Origin: Alphaproteobacteria bacterium
Lineage (GTDB): Bacteria; Pseudomonadota; Alphaproteobacteria; Caulobacterales; Aquidulcibacteraceae
Length of the DNA stretch: 64,000 nucleotides
Reading direction: 5' to 3'
Assembly (NCBI GenBank): GCA_026400735.1
Contig: JAPLOL010000151.1
Span: 1 to 64,000, forward strand
The position numbers and the translations under genes were made by a program. This document shows positions 10,075 through 18,241 of this stretch, piece by piece (position 1 is the stretch's first letter; each line of letters starts with the position of its first letter). A model generated the notes under the pieces. The model saw nothing but the letters and a program-made list of their open reading frames with translations, ran no database searches and was not told where the DNA came from.

Positions 10075-10395
10075 CTAGCTTGCCGGGGCCTCCGCAATCT
10101 CCAGCGCGGCGCGGAACGAAGCCGAAGCAGCGCGCACGCGCACCATGGCGGCATCGAGCTGTTCGGCGCTGACCGTGCGCCCGCTGGCGGCCATCGCCTC
10201 CACTTCAGCGCGGATCGCGGCGAGCTTCACAGCGAGATCGTCGACATTGCTGGCGATAGAGCCGCCCGCGGAGAGCACCTTGGCGACGACATCCAAGATC
10301 TCACCCGCGCGGACACGGTGCTCTTCCGGCACGAGCGGCAAAAACGCCGAAAGCGCCGCGAGCAAGAGCTGCAATTGCAGCAACAGATTGAGCAT
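10075..10395 (-). CDS. Small helical protein with N-terminal hydrophobic segment (phage-cassette-like)
   Basis: 106 residues of unknown function. Residues 1-20 form one leucine-rich hydrophobic helix, and the rest is Ala/Val/Glu-rich amphipathic helix suggestive of a coiled coil. I chose the ATG at 10395 over an upstream frame start because AGGAG lies 8 nt before it. It is the last gene of a three-gene minus-strand cassette (11091 to 10075). Proteins of this shape occur at the ends of lysis cassettes in alphaproteobacterial phages. That link is a resemblance in size, topology and order, not a domain match. Confidence 0.65.
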   Translation of the reverse strand: MLNLLLQLQLLLAALSAFLPLVPEEHRVRAGEILDVVAKVLSAGGSIASNVDDLAVKLAAIRAEVEAMAASGRTVSAEQLDAAMVRVRAASASFRAALEIAEAPAS

Positions 10396-10408
10396 AAGCG
10401 TTTCTCCT

Positions 10409-10864
10409 TCAGCCGCGATGCGCGCGGACAAGCCCTTCGAGTTCAGCGATCGGCGCCTGCGCGGCGCTAACAGCCTCGTTCAAACGGCGCGCAGCGACGC
10501 TGAGCGCCGTGGCGGCGCGTTGGACGGTGGTTTGGTTAGCGCCGGAGACAGCGTCGAAATCGGCGCGCGCCCGGATGTAAGCGCTCACTGCAACCTGCAG
10601 CGTCTCCGCTGCGGGCGTAGCGACGCGCTCCGCTTGACCAAGCGCGCGCTTGAAGGCGATCGGCGCCGTCGGATCAGCGACGATATCAGTCGCCTCTTCA
10701 ACAATGGCCGCGTAGCTGTGCAACAGCGCATAGGCGCGCTGATCGATGGTTTGTGCGGCAGCGACAGGATTTTCGATCCGCGTTTGCCCAAGCTGAAGCG
10801 CTGAACAGGCGGGCGCAAGGGTCAGCGCGCACGCAAGAGCGAGCACGCGCAATGGATGGCGCAT
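10409..10864 (-). CDS. Putative secreted or lipoprotein helical protein (phage-cassette-like)
   Basis: 151 residues. The N-terminus is a signal sequence ending LAPAC-S, which could be a weak lipobox (Leu at -4, Ala at -1), so it may be a lipoprotein. The mature part is long Ala-rich helix with regularly spaced Gln/Arg/Glu, without a known domain. The ATG at 10864 is preferred, with GAGG 9 nt upstream. A TTG at 10879 would overlap the stop of the preceding gene. Position between a holin-like gene and a second small helical protein suggests a spanin-like or cassette-specific role, which is inference only. Confidence 0.65.
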   Translation of the reverse strand: MRHPLRVLALACALTLAPACSALQLGQTRIENPVAAAQTIDQRAYALLHSYAAIVEEATDIVADPTAPIAFKRALGQAERVATPAAETLQVAVSAYIRARADFDAVSGANQTTVQRAATALSVAARRLNEAVSAAQAPIAELEGLVRAHRG

Positions 10865-10875
10865 GTGTGTGATCC

Positions 10876-11091
10876 TCAAACGATGGGGGTGCTGGCGCGG
10901 GTGCGCCCAACAGCAACGCCAATCAGGCCGAGCGTGACGACAAGGTCGATCAGCGAATTCGCCAGTTCTTGCGCCGCGCCTTCAGGCAAGACGATGCCCA
11001 TTCGATTGGCGGCTGCGGCGATGGCGATGAGCGCGGCGCTACGAAGCGTCAGCGATTGAATGGCGGCTTTGGATATTGGTGTGTCGGACAT
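10876..11091 (-). CDS. Small holin-like membrane protein
   Basis: 71 residues with two hydrophobic segments (about residues 17-35 and 45-62) separated by a short polar turn containing a PEGAAQE stretch, and a C-terminus ending in TRASTPIV. The overall pattern (short cytoplasmic start, two helices, basic residue then S/T-P-I tail) resembles small phage holin-like proteins of alphaproteobacteria. It leads a three-gene cassette with strong Shine-Dalgarno GAGGAGC 5 nt before the ATG. No other phage structural genes are nearby, so this would be a domesticated or remnant cassette. Confidence 0.6.
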   Translation of the reverse strand: MSDTPISKAAIQSLTLRSAALIAIAAAANRMGIVLPEGAAQELANSLIDLVVTLGLIGVAVGRTRASTPIV

Positions 11092-11239
11092 TGTGCTCCT
11101 CGTTGTGGCGAGAAGCCTAAGTCCGTTCCGGAGCAGTCGGATTGATTCCGGTGCGATCCGCCATTTCTATCGCGTTGTGCTAAAAACTTGGTGGATAGCA
11201 AACCGCTCGATCCTCGGTCTTTCCCGACCCGCGTCGCCT

Positions 11240-11304
11240 TTCGACAAGCTCAGGCTGACGCTACCATACGGACGTCGGAAGGGCGTCACGCTGAGCTTGT
11301 CGAA
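11240..11304. repeat. Inverted repeat element with TTCGACAAGCTCAG arms
   Basis: A 14-bp arm TTCGACAAGCTCAG at 11240-11253 is repeated inverted as CTGAGCTTGTCGAA at 11291-11304. The pairing extends inward imperfectly (GCTGACG against CGTCACG). This is the style of a palindromic intergenic repeat common in many proteobacteria. It lies between the holin-like cassette and the convergent end of the flavoenzyme gene, so it may also act as a bidirectional transcript end, although there is no T-run. Confidence 0.75.
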
Positions 11305-11324
11305 GCGCGACGTCGCGGCTCGGC

Positions 11325-12284
11325 TCAAGCCGCTGTGAGCTTGCGCTTTGCGTCGTCGTACTCGCGCTTCAGCCGCGCCACGAGATCAGCGGTCGGCACA
11401 ACTTCATGCACGCCGCCAACGCCCTGGCCCGCGCCCCAGATGTCCTTCCAGGCTTTGGCCTTGGAGCCTTCGCCGCCGAAGCTCATCTTCGAGGCATCGC
11501 TCTCGGCAAGGTTCGCTGGATCGAGGCCGGCGTTGACGATAGAGCCTTTGAGATAATTGCCGAGCACGCCGGTGAAGAGGTTCGAGTAGACGATATCGCC
11601 CGCCGTCGAGTCGACGATCATCTGCTTGTACGCCTCAGGCGCATTCGCTTCCGTCGTCGCGATGAAGGCCGAGCCCATGTACGCAAGATCCGCGCCCATG
11701 GCCTGCGCCGCGAGGATGCCGCGTCCAGTCGAGATCGCGCCGGAGACGAGCAGCGGGCCGTCGAAGAATTCGCGGATTTCGCTGATTAGCGCAAACGGCG
11801 AGAGCGAGCCCGCGTGTCCGCCAGCGCCCGCGCACACAGCGATCAGGCCGTCAGCGCCCTTCTCGAGCGCTTTCTTGGCGAAGGTGATGTTGATGATGTC
11901 GTGCAGCACGATGCCGCCGTAGGAGTGGATCGCATCGTTCACGTCCGAGCGCGCACCGAGCGAGGTGATCACGATCGGCACTTTGTGCTTCACGCACGCG
12001 GCGACGTCGTGATCCAAGCGCGCATTCGTCTTGTGGACGATCTGGTTGACCGCATACGGCGCCGCTGGCGCGTTCGGGTTCGCTTCGTCATACGCCGCGA
12101 GTTCGTCCTTGATGCGGTATAGCCAATCGTCGAGCACCGGCTCCGGCCGCGCGTTCAGCGCCGGGAACGATCCCACGATCCCCGCCTTGCACTGGGCGAT
12201 GACCAATTCCGGGTTGGCGATGATGAATTGTGGGGCGCCCACTGCTGGGAGACGCAACTTATCGAACAGAGGCGGCAGAGCCAT
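11325..12284 (-). CDS. Nitronate monooxygenase / 2-nitropropane dioxygenase-like FMN enzyme
   Basis: 319 residues of TIM-barrel flavoenzyme of the NMO/NPD family, which oxidises nitronates or related small substrates with FMN. Visible family features are the N-terminal LPAVGAPQFIIANPELV stretch, a GxVGSFPALNARP loop, the GAGGHAGSLSPF phosphate-binding/active-site loop with its histidine, and GADLAYMGSAFIAT near the FMN phosphate. The family also contains enoyl reductase-like members, so the substrate is uncertain. GGAG precedes the ATG. It is divergent from the methylmalonyl-CoA mutase operon, with about 80 nt between the starts, which may hold both promoters. Confidence 0.88.
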   Translation of the reverse strand: MALPPLFDKLRLPAVGAPQFIIANPELVIAQCKAGIVGSFPALNARPEPVLDDWLYRIKDELAAYDEANPNAPAAPYAVNQIVHKTNARLDHDVAACVKHKVPIVITSLGARSDVNDAIHSYGGIVLHDIINITFAKKALEKGADGLIAVCAGAGGHAGSLSPFALISEIREFFDGPLLVSGAISTGRGILAAQAMGADLAYMGSAFIATTEANAPEAYKQMIVDSTAGDIVYSNLFTGVLGNYLKGSIVNAGLDPANLAESDASKMSFGGEGSKAKAWKDIWGAGQGVGGVHEVVPTADLVARLKREYDDAKRKLTAA

Positions 12285-12364
12285 GATTTTCTCCGGTTGC
12301 CTAAAGGGTTAGCCTGCGTTCAAAAGCGCGTCGATGCCTGACATGGCGTCAAGGGACTAAGGAA

Positions 12365-14170
12365 ATGTCTGAGACCACCTTGCAGCTGGGCGAAGCCGCC
12401 GACGAAGCGGACTGGCGCGCCCTGGTCGAGCAAGGGCTGAAAGGCGCAAGTTGGGCGCGCCTCGTCGGCAAAACCGCTGACGGCATCCCGCTCGAGCCGC
12501 TCTATCGCGAACCGGACATCCACACCGCGACCGATATTTCCGGCATGCCGGGCGCCGCGCCTTATGTGCGCGGCAGTGGACAGAGCGGCTGGTTGGTCCG
12601 GCAGAGCTTCGCGCATCCAGATGTGGAGCGCACCAACGCCGAAATCCTCGCCGACCTCCAAGGCGGCGTCGGCGCCATCGAACTCGTCATCGATTCTGAG
12701 GGCAAAGATGGCGTCGCCATCAACAGCGCCTCCGATCTCGATCACGCGCTTGCTGGCGTCATCCTCGAAGCCGCTCCGGTCTCGCTCGGCGCTGCGAGCG
12801 AACAAAGCGCGATGTTGCTGCGCGACAAGCTCAAAGGCGTCGCCGTCCCCGGCACCGCATTCAATCTCGATCCGCTCGGCACGCATTTGCTCACCGGCGC
12901 CGATCCGACCGAAGCCGCGCTCGCCGCTTTCCTGTTCACGGCGCAAACCACGCGCGACCTTCCCGGCGCGCGCTATCTCCGCGTCGACGCCCGCATCGTC
13001 CACGAAGCCGGCGCCAGCGAAGCGCAAGAGATCGCTTACGCGCTCCATAGCGGCATCACCTATCTGCGTGGCCTCGAGACTCGCGCGCTCGGCATTGAAG
13101 ACAGCGCCCGCGCCATCGGCTTCGCCGTCTCTGTTGGCCCGGATGCACTGATCGAAGCCGCCAAACTCCGCGCGCTACGTCTCTGCTGGGCGCGCGTGCT
13201 CGAAGCCTCAGGCGCTGGGCCCGAATATCGCGCCGCGCACATCCACGCTTTCACCTCACGCCGGATGATGACCCGCTACGACGCGTGGACCAACATCCTC
13301 CGCGTCACCAGCGCCGCGTTCGCCGCCGCTGTCGGCGGCGCCGACGAGATCACCACCTACCCACTGACGGACGCGCTCGGTCACCCAAGCGCTTTCGCCC
13401 GCCGCGTCGCGCGCAACACGCAACACGTGCTCGCCGAGGAGTGCCGCCTCGGCCATGTCGCCGATCCCGCTGGCGGCGCCTGGTTCGTAGAAAAGCTCAC
13501 GCGCGAAATCGCCGATCGCGCTTGGTCGCTCATGCAACAATTGCAAACGCACGCCGCGCCGTTCGACTTGCTGCAAACACAAGTCGCCGAAGCGCGCGAT
13601 CGCCGCCGCGCCGTCATCGCCACCCGCCGCGAAACTATCACCGGCGTCACCGACTTCCCGTTGCTCGACGCGGCGCTTCCTGACTTCGAGCCAACGGATC
13701 GCCGGCTTCCAGCCGGCAACTTCGCTCCCATCCGCTGGGCAGCACCTTTCGAAGCCCTCCGCGCAAAAGCCGAAGTCGCGAACCCACGCGTCTTCTTCGC
13801 CACGCTCGGCACGCTTCCAGAGTTTGGCCCGCGCACACAATGGTCGCGCAACCTCTTCGCAAGCGGCGGCGTCGCCAGTGTCGGCCCCGAAGACGCCTAC
13901 GCCAGCACCGACGCGCTCATCGACGCCTTCCGCGCCTCCAAAACCCGCGTCGCCATCATCGCCAGCAACGACACGCACTACGCAGAGCACGCCGAGAACG
14001 CCGCGCAACGCCTCAAGGCCGCTGGCGCCGATTGGGTGCTGCTAGCGGGCAAACCCGGCGATCGCGAAAACGCGCTACGAACCGCAGGCATCGATCAATT
14101 CGTCTTCGCCGGACAGAACGCACTGACCGACCTCGAAACGCTACACGCCGCCTTAGGCGTCAGCGCGTGA
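12365..14170 (+). CDS. mutA: Methylmalonyl-CoA mutase small (beta) subunit
   Basis: 601 residues homologous to the non-catalytic beta chain of the B12-dependent mutase that interconverts methylmalonyl-CoA and succinyl-CoA. A degenerate TIM barrel comes first (the LRVTSAAFAAAVGGADEI and DPAGGAWFVEKLT segments are clear), followed by a cobalamin-domain-like C-terminus that lacks the DxHxxG motif, as expected for this chain. It heads an operon. Its TGA overlaps the GTG start of the lysozyme gene, and the catalytic subunit gene lies two genes further on. The pathway is propionyl-CoA or succinyl-CoA carbon flow. Confidence 0.93.
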   Translation: MSETTLQLGEAADEADWRALVEQGLKGASWARLVGKTADGIPLEPLYREPDIHTATDISGMPGAAPYVRGSGQSGWLVRQSFAHPDVERTNAEILADLQGGVGAIELVIDSEGKDGVAINSASDLDHALAGVILEAAPVSLGAASEQSAMLLRDKLKGVAVPGTAFNLDPLGTHLLTGADPTEAALAAFLFTAQTTRDLPGARYLRVDARIVHEAGASEAQEIAYALHSGITYLRGLETRALGIEDSARAIGFAVSVGPDALIEAAKLRALRLCWARVLEASGAGPEYRAAHIHAFTSRRMMTRYDAWTNILRVTSAAFAAAVGGADEITTYPLTDALGHPSAFARRVARNTQHVLAEECRLGHVADPAGGAWFVEKLTREIADRAWSLMQQLQTHAAPFDLLQTQVAEARDRRRAVIATRRETITGVTDFPLLDAALPDFEPTDRRLPAGNFAPIRWAAPFEALRAKAEVANPRVFFATLGTLPEFGPRTQWSRNLFASGGVASVGPEDAYASTDALIDAFRASKTRVAIIASNDTHYAEHAENAAQRLKAAGADWVLLAGKPGDRENALRTAGIDQFVFAGQNALTDLETLHAALGVSA

Positions 14171-14874
14171 AACGCCTGCACGTCATCCTCCTCGCCGCAG
14201 GCGCCGCGCTTGTAGCGGGCATCTTCGCCGCCGCCTGCGGTTGGTGGACGCCGTGGGCGTCGCGCTACATCCAGGGCGTCGATGTTTCCTGGCATCAAGG
14301 CGCCATCGACTGGCGCACGCTCGCGACTGACGACGTCGCCTTCGCCTACATCAAAGCTACCGAAGGCGCCGATCACGTCGATCCACGCTTCGCTTTCAAT
14401 TGGGAGCAAGCGGGCACAACGCCGATCCATCGCGGCGCCTACCACTTCTTCACCCTCTGCCAACCCGGCGCGCGCCAGGCCTCGAACTTCATCGCGGTCG
14501 TTCCGCGCGTCGAAGGCGCGCTGCCGCCCGCTGTGGATCTAGAGCACATGGGCCCATGCCGCGAAGGCCCGACGATGACGGATGTCATCACCGAAGCGCA
14601 TATCTTCATGGATCGCCTCGAAGCGCACTACGGCGTGCGCCCGATCATCTACACCACGCGCGAATTCCACGACGCGCATCTGACCGAACTACAAGGCGAG
14701 CGCTTCTGGATCCGCTCCATCGCCGCTCCGCCCAGCTTCCGCCAACGCGACTGGATCATCTGGCAACACCACAATCGCGGACATAGGCGTGGTGTAAGCG
14801 GGCCAGTGGACCTCAACGCATTTCGTGGCGACGCCGCGGAGCTGGCTGCGTTTGCATCGCAGGCGCCGTCATGA
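14167..14874 (+). CDS. GH25-family lysozyme with N-terminal membrane anchor
   Basis: 235 residues. A hydrophobic segment (about residues 5-25) acts as signal or anchor, followed by a glycoside hydrolase 25 muramidase domain. Motifs are GVDVSWHQGAIDW at the first strand, AYIKATEG, HRGAYHFF, the catalytic DxE in PAVDLEHMG, and a late WIIWQHH. GH25 enzymes cleave the MurNAc-GlcNAc bond of peptidoglycan. The start is GTG at 14167, overlapping the mutA stop as GTGA, and its own stop overlaps the next ATG. Translation is therefore probably coupled to both neighbours, which is unexpected for a lysozyme inside a mutase operon. Confidence 0.88.
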   Translation: MKRLHVILLAAGAALVAGIFAAACGWWTPWASRYIQGVDVSWHQGAIDWRTLATDDVAFAYIKATEGADHVDPRFAFNWEQAGTTPIHRGAYHFFTLCQPGARQASNFIAVVPRVEGALPPAVDLEHMGPCREGPTMTDVITEAHIFMDRLEAHYGVRPIIYTTREFHDAHLTELQGERFWIRSIAAPPSFRQRDWIIWQHHNRGHRRGVSGPVDLNAFRGDAAELAAFASQAPS

Positions 14875-15251
14875 TCGCACGTTATTCAACCGACGACGTA
14901 CGCGCTTGGATCGATACGCTGGATCGCGGCGAACCCGAACAACCGCGCTTAGGCTGGGGCGAGTCTTATGATCGGCTTCATGACACACTGCTCTATGCGC
15001 GCAGGATACGGCGCTACTGCGCCATCCCTGCTATCTTGATCGCCGCAGGCGTGATCATCCTGTTTCATGGCCACGTTTGGGATTTCGACGACATCCGCAA
15101 TCTGTTTGGCACCGAACTCTGCATGGTGATGCTCTTGCACTTTGCGCTGACTAAAGTCTTCCCGGTGCTTGCGAGGGAAGACAGGGTCCAAACTCTGCTT
15201 CGATACTACGGCGCCACAGACGTCCCGCACGAACATGAGGCTCTGCAATGA
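14871..15251 (+). CDS. Conserved-looking two-helix membrane protein, unknown function
   Basis: 126 residues. A charged N-terminal 45 residues is followed by two hydrophobic segments (about 49-67 and 80-97), then a short charged tail rich in His and Glu. No family recognised. The ATG overlaps the lysozyme stop and the TGA overlaps the mutB ATG (ATGA at both junctions), so it is embedded in the mutase operon. A role with the lysozyme at the membrane is possible but unproven. Confidence 0.75.
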   Translation: MIARYSTDDVRAWIDTLDRGEPEQPRLGWGESYDRLHDTLLYARRIRRYCAIPAILIAAGVIILFHGHVWDFDDIRNLFGTELCMVMLLHFALTKVFPVLAREDRVQTLLRYYGATDVPHEHEALQ

Positions 15252-17404
15252 CGCTTCCCGACTTCTCCGTCTTGCCCCTCGATGTCAGCGCAGCGAAGGC
15301 ATCGCCACCGCGCGGCGAAAACTGGCTGACGCCGGAAGGCATCGCGGTGCGCACGGCGTACACTGCCGCAGATCGCGCAGGCCTAGACTTCGTCGATGGC
15401 TTCCCCGGCATGGCGCCGTTTGGGCGTGGCCCATATCCGACGATGTACGTCCAGCAGCCCTGGACAATCCGCCAATATGCCGGCTTCTCGACGGCGGAAG
15501 ACTCCAACGCCTTCTATCGCCGCAATCTCGCTGGCGGGCAGAAAGGTCTTTCCGTCGCCTTCGATCTCGCAACGCACCGTGGCTACGATTCCGATCACCC
15601 GCGCGTGGTCGGCGATGTCGGCATGGCGGGCGTCGCCATCGACTCGATCCTCGACATGCGCACGCTATTCAGCGGCATCCCGCTCGATCAGATGAGCGTG
15701 TCGATGACCATGAACGGCGCGGTGTTGCCGATCATGGCGCTCTACATCGTCGCCGGCGAAGAGCAGAACGTGCCGCACGCCAAGCTCAGCGGCACAATCC
15801 AGAACGACATCCTCAAAGAATTCATGGTGCGGAACACCTTCATTTATCCGCCCAAGCCGTCGATGCGCATTGTTGGCGATATCTTCGCCTACACTGCCGC
15901 CGAGATGCCGAAGTTCAATTCGATCTCGATCAGCGGCTATCACATGCAGGAAGCCGGCGCGACGGCTGACCTCGAGTTCGGCTACACGCTCGCCGATGGC
16001 GTCGAATACATCCGCGCCGGCATCGCAGGCGGGCTCGACATCGACAAATTCGCGCCGCGCCTCTCGTTCTTCTGGGCCATCGGCATGAACCCCTTCATGG
16101 AGATCGCGAAACTTCGTGCGGCGCGGTTGCTTTGGTCGAAGCTGACGGCGCAGTTCAATCCGAAGGACGAGAAGTCCCGCGCGCTGCGCACGCACTGCCA
16201 AACCTCCGGCTGGTCACTCACCGCGCAGGACGTTTACAACAACGCCGTCCGCACCTGCGTCGAGGCGATGGCTGCCGCATACGGCGGCACGCAATCGCTG
16301 CACACCAACTCGCTCGACGAAGCGCTCGCCCTACCGACTGATTTCTCCGCCCGCATCGCCCGCAACACGCAGATCCTGCTCCAAAGCGAAGGCGGCGTAA
16401 CGCGCCCCGCCGATCCGTGGGGCGGCTCCTACTACGTCGAACGCCTCACGGCTGATCTCGCCGCGAAGGCCTGGGCCCACATCGAGGAAGTCGAAAAACT
16501 CGGCGGCATGTCAGAGGCGATCGACCAAGGCTTGCCTAAGGCCCGCATCGAAGAAGCCGCCGCACGCACGCAAGCGCGCATCGACACCGGCCACCAAACC
16601 ATCGTCGGCATCAACAAGTTCAAACTGGCGCAAGAAGAAGACGTACCGGTGCTGAAGGTCGACAACGCCAAAGTGCGCGCGATGCAGCTTGAAAAGCTCT
16701 CTCGCCTTAAGGCCGAACGCAAACAAGTCGAAGTCGATGCGGCCCTCGATGCACTAACGAATGCCGCACGCGCCAAAGGCAACCTCCTCGACCTCGCCGT
16801 CAAAGCCGCGCGCGCCAAGGCCACTGTCGGCGAAATGTCGTTAGCGCTCGAACGCGCCTTCAATCGCCACCAACCACCGATCCGCCTCGTCACCGGCGTC
16901 TTCGCACGCGAAGCCGCCAACGACGTCGCCGTCGAACGCGCACGCCAAAGCGTCGCCGCGTTTCAGGAAGCCGAAGGCAAACGCCCACGCATCCTTGTCG
17001 CCAAGATGGGCCAAGACGGCCACGACCGCGGCCAGAAGGTTGTCGCCTCCGCATTCAGCGACATCGGCTTCGAAGTCGAAATCGGACCTCTGTTCGCAAC
17101 ACCCGAAGAAGTCGCCGACCAAGCCATCGCCAAAGGCGTGCACGTCGTCGGCGTCTCCTCGCTCGCCGCCGGTCATCTGACACTCACGCCAGAACTGCGC
17201 TCCGCGCTCGTCGAACGCGGCCGCGGCGACATCATGATCGTCGTCGGCGGCGTCATCCCGCCCGAAGACGTGCAAACGCTGAAAGACATGGGCGCCGCCG
17301 CCGTCTACCCGCCCGGCAGCGTCATCGCCGACATCGCGCAGGATCTGTTGAGCGCGTTGAATCAAAAGCTCGGCTATGCGCAGCCGCCGCGGAAGGCAGA
17401 CTAA
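15248..17404 (+). CDS. mutB: Methylmalonyl-CoA mutase large (catalytic) subunit
   Basis: 718 residues. The N-terminal TIM barrel binds the CoA ester ([25 protein letters not shown] and [17 protein letters not shown] are hallmark segments). The C-terminal Rossmann domain binds adenosylcobalamin through GQDGHDRG, with His592 the likely cobalt ligand, followed by GVSSLAAGH and a GGVIPPED loop. This is the active chain of the enzyme converting (R)-methylmalonyl-CoA to succinyl-CoA, and it pairs with the mutA product upstream. Its start overlaps the stop of the membrane-protein gene. No meaB or epimerase gene is in the window. Confidence 0.96.
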   Translation: MTLPDFSVLPLDVSAAKASPPRGENWLTPEGIAVRTAYTAADRAGLDFVDGFPGMAPFGRGPYPTMYVQQPWTIRQYAGFSTAEDSNAFYRRNLAGGQKGLSVAFDLATHRGYDSDHPRVVGDVGMAGVAIDSILDMRTLFSGIPLDQMSVSMTMNGAVLPIMALYIVAGEEQNVPHAKLSGTIQNDILKEFMVRNTFIYPPKPSMRIVGDIFAYTAAEMPKFNSISISGYHMQEAGATADLEFGYTLADGVEYIRAGIAGGLDIDKFAPRLSFFWAIGMNPFMEIAKLRAARLLWSKLTAQFNPKDEKSRALRTHCQTSGWSLTAQDVYNNAVRTCVEAMAAAYGGTQSLHTNSLDEALALPTDFSARIARNTQILLQSEGGVTRPADPWGGSYYVERLTADLAAKAWAHIEEVEKLGGMSEAIDQGLPKARIEEAAARTQARIDTGHQTIVGINKFKLAQEEDVPVLKVDNAKVRAMQLEKLSRLKAERKQVEVDAALDALTNAARAKGNLLDLAVKAARAKATVGEMSLALERAFNRHQPPIRLVTGVFAREAANDVAVERARQSVAAFQEAEGKRPRILVAKMGQDGHDRGQKVVASAFSDIGFEVEIGPLFATPEEVADQAIAKGVHVVGVSSLAAGHLTLTPELRSALVERGRGDIMIVVGGVIPPEDVQTLKDMGAAAVYPPGSVIADIAQDLLSALNQKLGYAQPPRKAD

Positions 17405-17407
17405 CTC

Positions 17408-18094
17408 GTGAAACTTACTGCTCTGCAACGTGTGCTGCTCGTGGTCTCCGCCATTCTCGCCGTCGCCTACGGCGCATTCGGCTCATCGCTCTATACCGGC
17501 GAGCCGCCCTTCGTCGTCGGCACGATCTTCAAAGCCTCCAGCATCATCGTCCTCGGCCTCATCGCGCTCCTCGCGCGTTCACGCTTGCTGGCGGCGGGTC
17601 TCCTCTTCGGCGCGCTCGGCGACGCACTGCTCGCATGGAGCCCCGACACGTTCCTCTACGGCTCGCTCGCCTTCCTCATCGGCCATCTCTTCTACATCAC
17701 GCTCTTTCTGCGCACCGGTATCGGCGATCGCGGCATGCTGCGTCAGCCGATCCGCATCATCGCAATGCTCGCGATACTGATCGCCGCTGTGCTGATGACA
17801 TCGGCGCTCGTCCCGCGTGACAACGAGATGTTCCTCGCCCTCGGCGTTTACACCGGCGTGCTCACCATCATGACGATGTCTTCCTTCACGCTCCCCTGGG
17901 AGCGCCGCCTCGTCATGGCCGGCGCCGTGCTCTTCTTCATCTCAGACGGCTTCGTCGCTTGGAACATGTTCCACCACGATCCCGATCCAACGCTCGCCTA
18001 TTGGCGCAGCTTTGCGGGCTGGATGATCTATTGGGCCGGCCAAGCGGCGATGTGCATGGGCGCGTTGGGCTTGCACAAATCACAACCGAAATAA
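17408..18094 (+). CDS. YhhN family membrane protein (lysoplasmalogenase-like)
   Basis: 228 residues with about seven to eight hydrophobic helices. The family core is visible as the KASSIIVLGLIAL, FGALGDALLAW and GHLFYITLF segments and a late FFISDGFVAWN. YhhN/TMEM86 proteins include eukaryotic lysoplasmalogenases that cut the vinyl-ether bond of lysoplasmalogens. The bacterial role is less clear. The start is GTG at 17408, three bases after the mutB stop, so it probably belongs to the same operon. The transcript may end in the palindromic repeat that follows. Confidence 0.85.
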   Translation: MKLTALQRVLLVVSAILAVAYGAFGSSLYTGEPPFVVGTIFKASSIIVLGLIALLARSRLLAAGLLFGALGDALLAWSPDTFLYGSLAFLIGHLFYITLFLRTGIGDRGMLRQPIRIIAMLAILIAAVLMTSALVPRDNEMFLALGVYTGVLTIMTMSSFTLPWERRLVMAGAVLFFISDGFVAWNMFHHDPDPTLAYWRSFAGWMIYWAGQAAMCMGALGLHKSQPK

Positions 18095-18095
18095 T

Positions 18096-18203
18096 CTCGT
18101 CATTCCGGGGCAATGCGCAGCATTGAACCCGGAACCCATGGGCAAACGACGCGCTGGCTGCCCATGGGTTCCGGATAGCGCTCCGCGCGTCCGGAATGAC
18201 GAG
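18096..18203. repeat. Nested palindromic intergenic repeat
   Basis: The outer arms CTCGTCATTCCGG (18096-18108) and CCGGAATGACGAG (18191-18203) are perfect inverted repeats of 13 bp. Inside, CCGGAACCCATGGGCA (18129-18144) pairs with TGCCCATGGGTTCCGG (18159-18174). This CGTCATTCCGG element type is common between genes in alphaproteobacteria. It would form a long hairpin between the YhhN-family gene and recQ and may damp read-through. Confidence 0.85.
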
Positions 18204-18241
18204 GAGTTGTTGGCAGGCGAAATCATAGGCATCTAGCGCCC

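Noticed and set aside
12320..13048. 242-residue minus-strand frame inside mutA
   Set aside because: No family features or ribosome site. It is antisense to a well-supported mutase gene.
13256..14008. 250-residue minus-strand frame inside mutA
   Set aside because: Antisense shadow of the codon bias of the mutase gene. The composition is Gly/Arg/Glu-rich with no motif.
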